Shown here: positions 6,632 to 13,513 of the stretch, piece after piece
How positions within the stretch are numbered: position 1 is the first letter of the stretch
Layout of the letters: the number at the start of each line of letters is the position of its first letter
Assembly (NCBI GenBank): GCA_903864555.1
Contig: CAIPGJ010000844.1
Coordinates: forward strand, 1-14,627
Source of the DNA: an uncultured Pseudomonadota bacterium
Lineage (GTDB): Bacteria; Pseudomonadota; Gammaproteobacteria; Burkholderiales; SG8-39
Reading direction: 5' to 3'
Length of the DNA stretch: 14,627 nucleotides
The notes under the pieces: generated by a model
Database searches by the model: none
Seen by the model: only the letters and a program-made list of their open reading frames with translations
Told to the model about the DNA's origin: nothing
Program-made: the position numbers and the translations under genes

Positions 6632-7177
6632 GTCAGGCTTTCCGCAGTACTTTGATAAGCGCGAGAGCTTACTCCAACATTGATTCGGCAGATCAAGCTT
6701 TCATGATGAAAGCACCGTGAAGCGACTTGCTTGCTCTGGCGGGACCGCATGCTTGGAGACCGCGCGCCTGCGCCCGAGAACCTGCATCAGCAATTCCCCC
6801 CGGCAGTTGGGGTGGTGTCCGATCCGGCGGACACGCTTTTGTTGCTGAGCGCGGGCGAGTAGCGATTCAAGCTACACCACCGCCGTGCGCCGTACGGGAA
6901 CAGATATCTCCGATGACGGCGCAGCCAATGGGGCGCCTAAATCACTTCGTTTATATTATTATCATATTCATAGAGTGATATTACCCGGCCTCAATGGCCT
7001 ATTTGAATGGGCGCACTGCCAATTGCGTGTGCCATCATTGAACCCGGGTTAGTCATCCCATCGTGTGGACTCCACTCCAACCCTCCACCACGCCCGGACC
7101 AGCTTTGCAGCCGGCACGACGCGACCAGATCCTGGTCCCAAGGTAATCATTTCGTCGCCAGAGCCGTGACGCACTGC
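6632..7177. other. Non-coding stretch upstream of the Bug gene
   Basis: I see no gene in these 546 bases. Visible structures are a 17-bp palindrome (6697-6713), a hairpin GTGTCCG/CGGACAC (6815-6821 and 6828-6834) followed by TTTT, and an AT-rich patch at about 6945-6982 flanked by ATCACT and AGTGAT. The frames here are short and lack recognisable motifs. The region may be debris from lost genes or insertion sequences. Confidence 0.55.
6697..6713. promoter_or_regulatory. 17-bp palindrome upstream of the Bug gene
   Basis: GCTTTCATGATGAAAGC is a perfect inverted repeat with 8-bp arms and a single central base, 65 bp upstream of the minus-strand Bug start codon. Its size and position suit a dimeric regulator such as a GntR- or MarR-type protein, but no regulator gene is in the window. 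Confidence 0.45.
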
Positions 7178-7473
7178 TCAGCCCGGCCGCGATTCCTCGT
7201 ACCTGGGAAGCGCATCGTCGCACGACCAGGGCGCGCGCGAACCCCAGTAGATTCGCGCCTGCGGCTTGACGTCGGGGACATCGTCCAGTGATCCGGCAGG
7301 AATGTTGACCGTCTTGGCGTCGCGGCTCACGCTGGGGAGCCTGCCTCCGCATTGACCGCAGAAGATGCTGGTGAAGCGCGCCGCCGTCGGCAATTCGTAG
7401 CGACGCACCTCGCTCTCGCCTTTGGTCCAGCGGAAATTCCCGGCCAGCGTGAATAGATCCGTTGCGTGGCCGC
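7178..7473 (-). pseudogene. Truncated GFA-domain protein (S-hydroxymethylglutathione synthase-like)
   Basis: The minus strand encodes about 98 residues of a GFA (DUF636, glutathione-dependent formaldehyde-activating) domain: FRWTKGESEVRRYELP, then FCGQCGG with a zinc-binding CxxC, NIPAGSLDD, and IYWGSRAPW, ending DALPRYEESRPG. The usual N-terminal 'GSCLCGAVRYE...CHCSRCR' segment with the other zinc cysteines is missing. The frame instead runs upstream into the 49-bp repeat (7474-7522), giving an artificial start MIRDSEPGP. It therefore looks cut off exactly at the repeat edge and unlikely to be functional. Confidence 0.75.
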
Positions 7474-7522
7474 AGCGTTTAGAGGCAGGGACAAGAGAGG
7501 AAAAGGGGCCTGGCTCGGAATC
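7474..7522 (+). repeat. 49-bp dispersed repeat, copy 2
   Basis: This copy is identical to 1989-2037. It forms the exact junction between two unrelated truncated minus-strand gene fragments: the GFA-domain piece on its left and a transglutaminase-like piece on its right. That placement suggests the repeat was the site of a deletion or recombination that fused them. Confidence 0.85.
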
Positions 7523-7527
7523 TCGTA

Positions 7528-7782
7528 TCAACGACCCGAAATCGTGCCGTCGGCCCGAATGGTCATATGCACCTCCGTTCGGCTGAGATGGTCATCGGCC
7601 TTCATGCGGGGCGTTCGGCCCAGTCGGTCCAGGGCCGTGAGGATCACGGGCTTGTCCCTGTCTGACAGGGGTAACCTGCCCAATGGGGCAAACGGGTCTG
7701 CCGAATCGAGGTACAGATACAGCGATGGTACATAGATGATCACGTGATTGATCGGGTAGTGGGTGCCGATCGGGGCCACCGA
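7528..7782 (-). pseudogene. Fragment resembling a DUF3857/transglutaminase-like protein
   Basis: About 84 residues on the minus strand include YPINHVIIYVPSLYLYLDS, FAPLGRLPLSDRDKPVILT and HMTIRADGTISG. The 'NHVIxYVPxLxLYLD...FAPLGxLP' pattern resembles the segment after the catalytic core of bacterial DUF3857/transglutaminase-like proteins. There is no proper N-terminus (the only start is a GTG at 7777-7779) and it stops six bases from the 49-bp repeat. It appears to be an internal piece of a larger lost gene. The family call is tentative. Confidence 0.45.
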
Positions 7783-7886
7783 GCCATAGCGGATGTTCCG
7801 TCGCGGATCGGGGAACAGGTGGTTTGAAATTCCTATATGCCCATTAGGTGTCGTGCTACGCTGAGTCTGGATAGGGAGGGTAGGTT

Positions 7887-9629
7887 ATGTCCGGACGGAG
7901 TGATGTTCATGTGGACGGCCCCCTGTTCGAGTGCCTGTGGCCACTCGGACCGGTCGCTTCGGAACGGATCGAGCCTGCGCCTCGCCTTGCCGACCTGTCG
8001 GGCAAGACGATTGCCGGAATGTGGGATTTCCTGTTCCACGGCGATGTGATGCTGGACCAGATCCGGGAGGAACTGGCGCGGCGCTTCCCAGGCGTCCGTT
8101 TTCTCGGGTACGACCAATTCGGTGACATCCACGGCACCCGCCGCAATGACATCCTGGCCGGCATGCCGGCCCTGCTCAAGGCGCTGGAGGTCGATGCCGT
8201 CATCACCTGCGTGGGCGCCTGAGGTTCCTGCACGCCCGCCGTGTTGCGGGCCAGTGCGGTGGCGGAGAAGGCCGGCGTGCCCAGCGTGTCCATTGTCTCC
8301 ACACCCTTCATGAAGCAGGCGGCGGTGATTGCCCGCGGCCTGGGTCTGCCGGACCTGAGCATCGCCGAGTATCCGGGTGTGCCCATGACCGACAGCGCGC
8401 AGACGGTGCGCGAGAAGACAGCAGCGCAACTGGTTGAACAGATCGTGAAGGGCCTGGCGAGCCTTGTGCCGATGGCCGCCGGCAAGGAGCCGCCTGCCAG
8501 TACCGGTGCGCGCAGCGTGGTGTTCCGCGGCACGCTTGCCGAGGTGCAGGAGCACTTCCTGGCGCAGCAGTGGAGTGATGGCTTGCCGGTGATGCCACCC
8601 ACGCCGGCCGCGGTGGCGGCCTTCCTGCGCCACACCGATCGTGACCCGGGCGAGGTCCTGGGTGTGTTGCCCCCGGAGAATCGCCAGGCCACCGTCTGGA
8701 ATATCGCGGTCAATGGCGTCATGGCCGGTTGCCGCCCGGAGTACATGCCCATCCTGCTCGCCATCGTCGAGGCCGTACTCGATCCGGATTTTCACATCGA
8801 GGATGCCGGATCAACCCCGGGCTGGGAACCGCTCATCATCCTGAGCGGGCCGCTGATCCGCACGCTGGATTTCAACGACGGCGCCGGTGTCATGCGCATG
8901 GGGCGCCAGGCCAACACCAGCATCGGCCGCTTCCTGCGCCTCTACATCCGCAACGTGGCCGGCTCGCGCATCCTGCCTTCTGGCTCGGACAAGGGGAGCA
9001 TCGCGGGAAGTTTCCATGTGGTGCTGGCCGAGAACGAGGCGGCAGTGGCGGAACTGGGCTGGCAGCCTTTTTCCGTGGACCAGGGCTTTGTCGCGGGCGA
9101 TAGCGTGGTTACCGTGCAAAGCGTGGTCAGCGTGAGCCCGCCCATCTACACCGGGGGTGACACCGCCGAAAGCCACATGCAGGTCATCACCGAAGCACTG
9201 GCCGACGAGACGCGCCTGCGTTGCTTCGGCGCGCACCTCACCGGCTGCTACTTTCCGCTGCTGGTGCTGGGGCCGGCCATTGCCGAGGCGATTGCGCGCA
9301 GTGGCTGGCGCAAGGATGACATCCGTCGCTACGTGGCCGACCGGCTGAAGATCCGCGTGGGCTTGGCCGAGCGCTATGCCTGGCATGCCGGACTGACTTC
9401 GTTCTCCATTGCCGGGCAAGTGAGGCTGGGCATCATCGGGCCACAGTTTGGTGGTGCGGACGATCCGGAGCGCGAGATTCCGGTGATGATCCGGCCCGAA
9501 CGACTGGGCATCGTGCTCTCGGGTGATCCGGGGCGCAACCAGTCGCGCGCCTACATCAACAACCATGTGCAGGGGCAGCGGGTGAGCCGCCGGGTGAGGT
9601 CGCCGGATGTGGTTGCCCGGGGGGCATGA
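7887..9629 (+). CDS. UGSC-family selenoprotein (in-frame TGA read as selenocysteine)
   Basis: I read one 580-aa protein. The TGA at 8220-8222 is codon 112 and is followed in frame by Gly-Ser-Cys, giving the UGSC motif, and the frame continues without stops for 468 more codons to a normal TGA at 9627-9629. The family is known from computational selenoprotein surveys as 'UGSC-containing protein'; function is unknown. The context VDAVITCVGA-U-GSCTPAV, then AEKAGVPSVSI, resembles the UGTC site of GrdB in glycine/betaine reductase, so a redox selenol/thiol pair (Sec112, Cys115) is likely. Residues 1-195 form this Rossmann-like part. From about 210 a second conserved domain follows: SDGLPVMPPT (230-239), then NGVMAGCRPEYMP (276-288, Cys282). 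ATG 7887 has GGGAGGG (7874-7880) six bases upstream. A SECIS-like hairpin lies after the TGA, and a Bug gene follows 45 bp downstream. Confidence 0.85.
8231..8256 (+). promoter_or_regulatory. Bacterial SECIS-like hairpin after the Sec codon
   Basis: GCCCGC (8234-8239) and GCGGGC (8246-8251) pair perfectly around the six-base loop CGTGTT, and outer CAC/GTG pairs (8231-8233, 8254-8256) can extend the stem past a two-base bulge. The loop begins 17 bases after the TGA and has G as its second base. Bacterial SECIS elements require a short stem-loop just downstream of the UGA with a G in the first two loop positions, bound by SelB. The fit is good but not experimentally shown. Confidence 0.65.
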
Positions 9630-9674
9630 AAAGAACACGCAGTGAGTTCCGATAACAACAAGGGAGGAAAAACA

Positions 9675-10652
9675 GTGAGCAAACTCATCAAGGCAGCAGG
9701 CATCGGTCTGGTGCTGGCCGGGATCGTGACTTCACCGGCCATGGCCCAGGACCGTTATCCATCGAACACGGTGAGGGTCGTCGTCGGGTATCCCCCCGGT
9801 GCCATTGCCGACCTGAGCGCGCGCATGCTGGCGCAGAAGCTCGCAACGCAGATGAGTGCCAGCTTCATCGTGGACAACAAGCCGGGTGCGGGCACGCAGA
9901 TTGCCAATGACTTCGTCGCCAAGTCCCGGCCCGATGGCTACACGATGCTGTACAACGATGCCAGCATCACTATGGGCAGGGCGCTGGGCGTGGAGATGAA
10001 CTACGACCTCTTCCGCGACCTGGCACCTGTTTCGCGCACCCTCTTCACGCCGCTGCTGCTGTTTGTCGAACTCAACCTTCCGGTGAGTACGCTGGCCGAT
10101 TTCATCGCCCATGTGCGCGCCAATCCGGACAAGCTGTCCTATGGCTCCTCGGGCATCGGTGCACCCAACCACCTGGGACCGCTGCTTTTCCTGCAGACCC
10201 ACAATATCAAGTCGGTGCACGTGCCCTACAGCAAGGGCGGCACCGCGGCCTACATGATCGACATCGTGGCCGGGCGCCTGCCCTGGGCGGTGGCCGGCGT
10301 GACGGCCGTGATGCCGCTGGCCAAGGACCGCAAGATCAAGGTGCTGGCGATCGGCAGCCAGCAGCGCTCGCCACTGCTCCCCGATGTGCCCACCTTCACC
10401 GAGACCATGCCCGGCTTCCAGATGGGTTCATGGTATGGCGCGATGGTCGCTGCGAAGACGCCGACTGCCATCATCCAGCGATTGAACGGCGAAATCGTGA
10501 AAGCCATGCAGGACGCCGAACTGCGCGCCAAGCTGGCGCAGGAGGGCGCTGAACCGGTGACCTCGACGCCGGAGGGGTATGGCGCTTATCTCAAAACGGA
10601 ACTGGACCGGTGGACGACGGTGGTGAAGACGGCGGGGGTGAAGCTGGAATGA
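9675..10652 (+). CDS. Bug/TctC-family periplasmic solute-binding protein, co-operonic with the selenoprotein
   Basis: This 325-aa secreted protein has a signal peptide (KLIKAAGIGLVLAGIVTSPA, cleavage likely after AMA, before QDRYP). Bug-family landmarks follow: TVRVVVGYPPGAIADLSARM, VDNKPGAGTQIANDF, RPDGYTMLYNDAS, LSYGSSGIGAPNHLG, and VHVPYSKGG. The GTG at 9675 is chosen because GGGAGG (9662-9667) is seven bases upstream and the signal peptide then begins correctly; an in-frame GTG at 9642 would add an unlikely polar leader. It starts 45 bp after the selenoprotein stop, so the two are probably co-transcribed, suggesting that this receptor captures the substrate (or a relative) of the selenoprotein. 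It is only distantly similar to the other Bug protein in the window. Confidence 0.92.
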   Translation: MSKLIKAAGIGLVLAGIVTSPAMAQDRYPSNTVRVVVGYPPGAIADLSARMLAQKLATQMSASFIVDNKPGAGTQIANDFVAKSRPDGYTMLYNDASITMGRALGVEMNYDLFRDLAPVSRTLFTPLLLFVELNLPVSTLADFIAHVRANPDKLSYGSSGIGAPNHLGPLLFLQTHNIKSVHVPYSKGGTAAYMIDIVAGRLPWAVAGVTAVMPLAKDRKIKVLAIGSQQRSPLLPDVPTFTETMPGFQMGSWYGAMVAAKTPTAIIQRLNGEIVKAMQDAELRAKLAQEGAEPVTSTPEGYGAYLKTELDRWTTVVKTAGVKLE

Positions 10653-10863
10653 GGGGTGGGGCTGTGGCAGTTCCCGGGTTACCCGGGCTTCGCATGGTCA
10701 TGCCTGGCTGCTACCGCGGATCCGCTGCGTGGCATGCAGATGTCGAGGGTGGCCTTTTTGTTGGTGCGATCCCGGTAGCCTGTTCCTTTGGCATGTGAGG
10801 GCTATCGCCATTCGCTGCCAGCCATGTCGATCCGATCGGACGCGACAAAGATCACGGGCGGTC

Positions 10864-10886
10864 GGAAAAGGGGCCTGGCTCGGAAT
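10864..10886 (+). repeat. Partial third copy (23 bp) of the dispersed repeat
   Basis: These bases are identical to 2014-2036 and to the matching part of the copy at 7474-7522. The copy ends five bases from the IS3 OrfA fragment. This links the repeat to insertion-sequence debris. Confidence 0.8.
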
Positions 10887-10891
10887 TTTCT

Positions 10892-10954
10892 GACGCCTGC
10901 CTCGGCCTCCCTCAGGAACCCGATGATCTGCTCTTCCGTAAACCGTTTCTTCAC
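10892..10954 (-). mobile_element. IS3-family OrfA remnant (5' end only)
   Basis: The minus strand from a GTG at 10952-10954 reads VKKRFTEEQIIGFLREAEAG, the characteristic N-terminal helix-turn-helix start of OrfA in IS3-family (IS407-like) elements, where the sequence normally continues LPVKELCRKHG. Here it is cut after about 21 residues and runs into the dispersed repeat. The bases at about 10955-11020 probably include the former left end of the element; no terminal repeat could be fixed with confidence. Confidence 0.7.
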
Positions 10955-11061
10955 GTCCGATCGCCTTCCCCAGCGTCGGACGCTAAACCGTTGTGCTAAT
11001 CAATACTGGGGGGGCGTCGGGGGTTGAGCCCCCCTCTTGATCCGTATTTCCTTCAGCGAAT

Positions 11062-12048
11062 TCAGCGTCCGGTCCAGGCTGTCTCGATCAGGCGCGCGCT
11101 TGGCCCGTCGTATTGCTGCAGCTCCTCGCGCACGAAGGGGTAGTAGTCGCTCTTGCCGTAGAAGGACCGGGTGAGCTCGGCGAAGAATTCGCGCTCGCTG
11201 GTGGCGGCGTTGGAGCGGCCCTGTTTGCCATTGGCCAGCTTGACCTGGGCGTAGCTGCCCACCTTCATGGCGTCGCGATAGCCGCTGCGCACACTGGCAT
11301 TGTCTGCCTTCAGCACCCGGTCATGGTAGGCATGGGCCAGTTGGTGCATCACCAGCCAGGGCTGGGTCTGCGCCGTTTCCAGGAAGGCCGCGGCGCGGGG
11401 GATCTCCAGCAGGCCATCGCGCGAGGTATCTGCCGCCTTGGCATCGGGCCAGTTGTAGCGGATTGCTTCGCCCTTGCCCTGGTCCCAGTGGATGATGATC
11501 TGCACCTTGCGCAATTCGGCCACCGCCGGGCGGGGCAGGGCGGCTGCAGCGCGGTCCAGCTGGCGTTCCAGTTGTGCCAAGACCTGATCGGACAGCGTGG
11601 TGTAGCGATCCGAAAGCTTGCGCTCGAGCACCACCGTCCAGCCGCTGGCGAAACTCGTGGTCTGGTTGTCGTTGCGGTCCCGGTAGCTGAATTTCTTGGG
11701 ACCCGCCTCATCGAGCTGGGCTTGACGGGGCGCCGATGCCGGGTCTTCGCCCGGCGCACCCGGGGCACCAGGGACGCCGCCCGCCTTCATGGCATTCATC
11801 TGCTGCATCAGCGCTTCGCGTGCCTCCGGAGGCAGGGATGCCAGCGCCTCCGGCGACAGGGCTGCGGGGTTGATGGGCTGGCCATCCAGCGCCTGCGTCG
11901 ACAGCGGCAGGCCGCCACCCTGGCCCTGCGCCGCCATCATGGCCGGATTGGCCATGGACAGGATCTGCTGGGTGGAGGCCTTCTGCCGTTCCAGCACCAC
12001 GTAGGCGGTGATGAGGGAGATGATCAGGCCGATGATGGATTTGCGCAT
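11062..12048 (-). CDS. Membrane-anchored metallopeptidase-like protein with HQLAH motif
   Basis: This 328-aa protein has one N-terminal membrane segment (SIIGLIISLITAYVVL, residues 4-19), a flexible Ala/Pro/Gly/Met/Gln-rich linker (about 30-110), and a C-terminal zincin-like domain. The helix WLVMHQLAHAYHDRVL (231-246) corresponds to HExxH in relatives with 'HELAHAYHD', and SEREFFAELTRSFYG (284-298) supplies the probable third ligand Glu287. The catalytic Glu is Gln236 (codon CAA; a single base change from GAA), so zinc binding is kept but peptide cleavage is doubtful. The domain probably faces the periplasm. The start has no strong Shine-Dalgarno sequence. It may be a pseudo-enzyme or an error at one base. 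Confidence 0.75.
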   Translation of the reverse strand: MRKSIIGLIISLITAYVVLERQKASTQQILSMANPAMMAAQGQGGGLPLSTQALDGQPINPAALSPEALASLPPEAREALMQQMNAMKAGGVPGAPGAPGEDPASAPRQAQLDEAGPKKFSYRDRNDNQTTSFASGWTVVLERKLSDRYTTLSDQVLAQLERQLDRAAAALPRPAVAELRKVQIIIHWDQGKGEAIRYNWPDAKAADTSRDGLLEIPRAAAFLETAQTQPWLVMHQLAHAYHDRVLKADNASVRSGYRDAMKVGSYAQVKLANGKQGRSNAATSEREFFAELTRSFYGKSDYYPFVREELQQYDGPSARLIETAWTGR

Positions 12049-12086
12049 GGTGGCGGGGTCGGCAGTGCCGGATGAGCGTAGCGGCC

Positions 12087-12102
12087 ATTATACGAATGTC
12101 AA
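12087..12102 (-). promoter_or_regulatory. Candidate promoter elements before the metallopeptidase-like gene
   Basis: On the minus strand a consensus TTGACA (12097-12102) and a consensus TATAAT (12087-12092) lie only four bases apart, so they cannot pair with each other. Either TATAAT works with a poor -35 (CGGGCA, 17 bp), or TTGACA works with TACGCT 16 bp on. The start codon is 39-49 bp downstream, a sensible distance. Confidence 0.4.
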
Positions 12103-12188
12103 TAAAGTGTGCCCGTGGATTCTGCTTGTGGCATGGGAAAAACACCTGTAGTGCTCAGAGTCGGGGCAAGGTGCAGCAGGGCAGGTGG

Positions 12189-12237
12189 CCATCAGGTCGC
12201 CTTTACCGTCCGCCTGATGGATAGCGCCTGAAGGCGC
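12189..12237 (-). terminator. Terminator-like hairpins after the M48-like locus
   Basis: Just past the stop codon at 12240-12242 on the minus strand there is a GCGCC/GGCGC hairpin (12224-12237, loop of four), then an 8-bp CCATCAGG/CCTGATGG hairpin (12213-12220 with 12189-12196). No T run follows, so this may be a 3' end-protecting structure rather than a classical terminator. Confidence 0.35.
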
Positions 12238-12239
12238 GA

Positions 12240-13384
12240 TTACAGACCTGACACCAGCTCCCGAGGCGGCGGGGTCATCGCGGCACACCGGGAGCACTGG
12301 TAGAACAGATTGCGGCCCGAGGGCTTGCTCTGCAGCAGGTAGGCAAGCATGCCGCCGAAGGTGACGATGCTCGCCACCCACACGCCGAGCGTCGCCCCCA
12401 TGAACAGCTGCCCGCCGAATGCAAGCGCATAGATCGAGCACAACAGGAGGATGCGCGTCCGTCGCGATATCTCCATTCCGGCAACCGGCGACCCGGTGTC
12501 GAGAATGGAGGCGCTGGTCAACAGGGTGGCGGTACACACGAAGATGACCGTGATCCAGCCGACCGGGCCGCAATGCAGGTCGCGGCACAGGGAGACCATG
12601 AATAGGCCCACCAGCAGCATGGCCAGGCCCGGGAGGGTCCAGTCCGCGAGGATCTGGCTGCCGGACTGCAGCTTGCGTCGCAGCGCCATGTGGCCGTCGC
12701 AACGCTTGCAGGCCTGGCGAGCGCTGTGGAGCGGGTGTCGCTCGCTGGTTGGTTTGCCGTGGCTGCCGGGCGCAGCATGGACACCGGACAGTCGAGGATG
12801 GCGCACAGACGGCGCAGCAGTTCCTCGCGGTCTTCATGCAGCGCGCCGCTGCTGAATATCAGCACCGCATCCGCCGGTGTCGTGCCCAGGGTCACGGCGG
12901 TCACCGCTTGCGGCAGGTCGAGCACATGGATGGGCGGTGCCTTCATACCGCGCGCGGCAGCCGCGGCAGTGACCTGTTCGAACAACACGCTGTGAGGGTG
13001 GCCGGAGGTCGGATCCACCCGCCTGGTGTCGAGCGATGCGGCCAGGCCTTCGCCGCCTGCTTCGCGCAGGGCGGACAGACGTTGTCCCGCAAGCAGCATG
13101 GCACCCAGCGGGCCGCCGATGGCGATCACCCATCCTACCCAGCCCGGGCGAAAGGTCGCCAGCAGCGCAGCAATCCACGCGGTGATGCTTTCGGCGATGG
13201 TGCGTTCCACCGGGGCGCTGATGTCGCTGGCCAGTGAGTTCATCCCCACCTCGTCGGCCAGAAACTGGTGGATGGCCATGAACATCACCACGGCCAGCGC
13301 TGTCAGCACAAGATTGGTTGCGATCACCTGCAGGTTGAAGCGCGACCAGTTGAATCCAGCAACAGCACTGCCTGGTACCGACAT
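12240..13384 (-). pseudogene. M48-like membrane protein, apparently frameshifted
   Basis: The N-terminal part starts at ATG 13384 with GGAGGG five bases before. It has a membrane segment (LVLTALAVVMFMAIHQF), a second (VGWVIAIGGPLGAMLLAG), and a block like the region before the zinc motif of M48 HtpX-type peptidases: APPIHVLDLPQAVTAVTLGT, then ADAVLIFSSGALHEDREELL. Where HExxH should follow, the frame reads RRLCAILDCPVSML, so no zinc motif is seen. This frame ends at 12518 in implausible residues. Sensible coding resumes in the -1 frame, with ARQACKRCDGHMALRRKLQS, four hydrophobic segments and a closing CSRC, to 12240. One -1 shift near 12740-12800 would give about 381 aa. This is a frameshifted gene, a sequencing error, or two overlapping genes. 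Confidence 0.55.
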
Positions 13385-13513
13385 ATATCCCTCCCCGTGG
13401 CTGCACCGTGCCCATCACCTGGGTGGAAGTCAAATGGTGCAGGTTTTCGAAGGGCCGTTCTGGACGGGTAAGGGAGCCTCACCACTGATCGGCCTGCCCC
13501 AGGGGACTGCCGG

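Larger units (their letters stand above)
10653..11061. other. Non-coding stretch with repeat and IS remnant
   Basis: No intact gene is seen in these 409 bases. Just after the Bug gene there is a small hairpin (CCCGGG arms at 10673-10678 and 10682-10687, no T run). Further on come the partial third copy of the dispersed repeat and the start of an IS3 OrfA. Near 11010-11035 runs of G and C can pair (GGGGG TTGAG CCCCC) close to the end of the convergent minus-strand gene and might help end its transcript. Confidence 0.5.

Noticed and set aside
6815..6840. GTGTCCG/CGGACAC hairpin with TTTT as a terminator
   Set aside because: There is no plus-strand gene upstream to terminate, and the T run is short; noted only as a structure.
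8220..8222. TGA taken as a genuine stop, with two separate genes or a nonsense pseudogene
   Set aside because: The frame is unbroken on both sides, the codon is at the UGSC position, a SECIS-like hairpin follows, and the second part has no ribosome-binding site of its own.
7833..8795. Long minus-strand frame (320 codons) opposite the selenoprotein
   Set aside because: It is His/Arg/Gly-rich and without motifs; a shadow of the GC-rich coding strand.
8811..9638. Long minus-strand frame (275 codons) opposite the selenoprotein C-terminus
   Set aside because: Composition is typical of an antisense shadow and there is no ribosome-binding site or family pattern.
10673..10687. CCCGGG-TTA-CCCGGG hairpin as a terminator of the second Bug gene
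   Set aside because: The loop is three bases and no T run follows, so support is too weak.
11113..12075. Plus-strand frame of 320 codons opposite the metallopeptidase-like gene
   Set aside because: The minus strand has clear domain motifs; the plus frame is a shadow rich in Gly, His and Leu.
12088..12837. 249-codon minus-strand frame over the M48-like locus
   Set aside because: It is Pro/Arg/Cys-rich without motifs; the neighbouring frame shows clear membrane helices instead.
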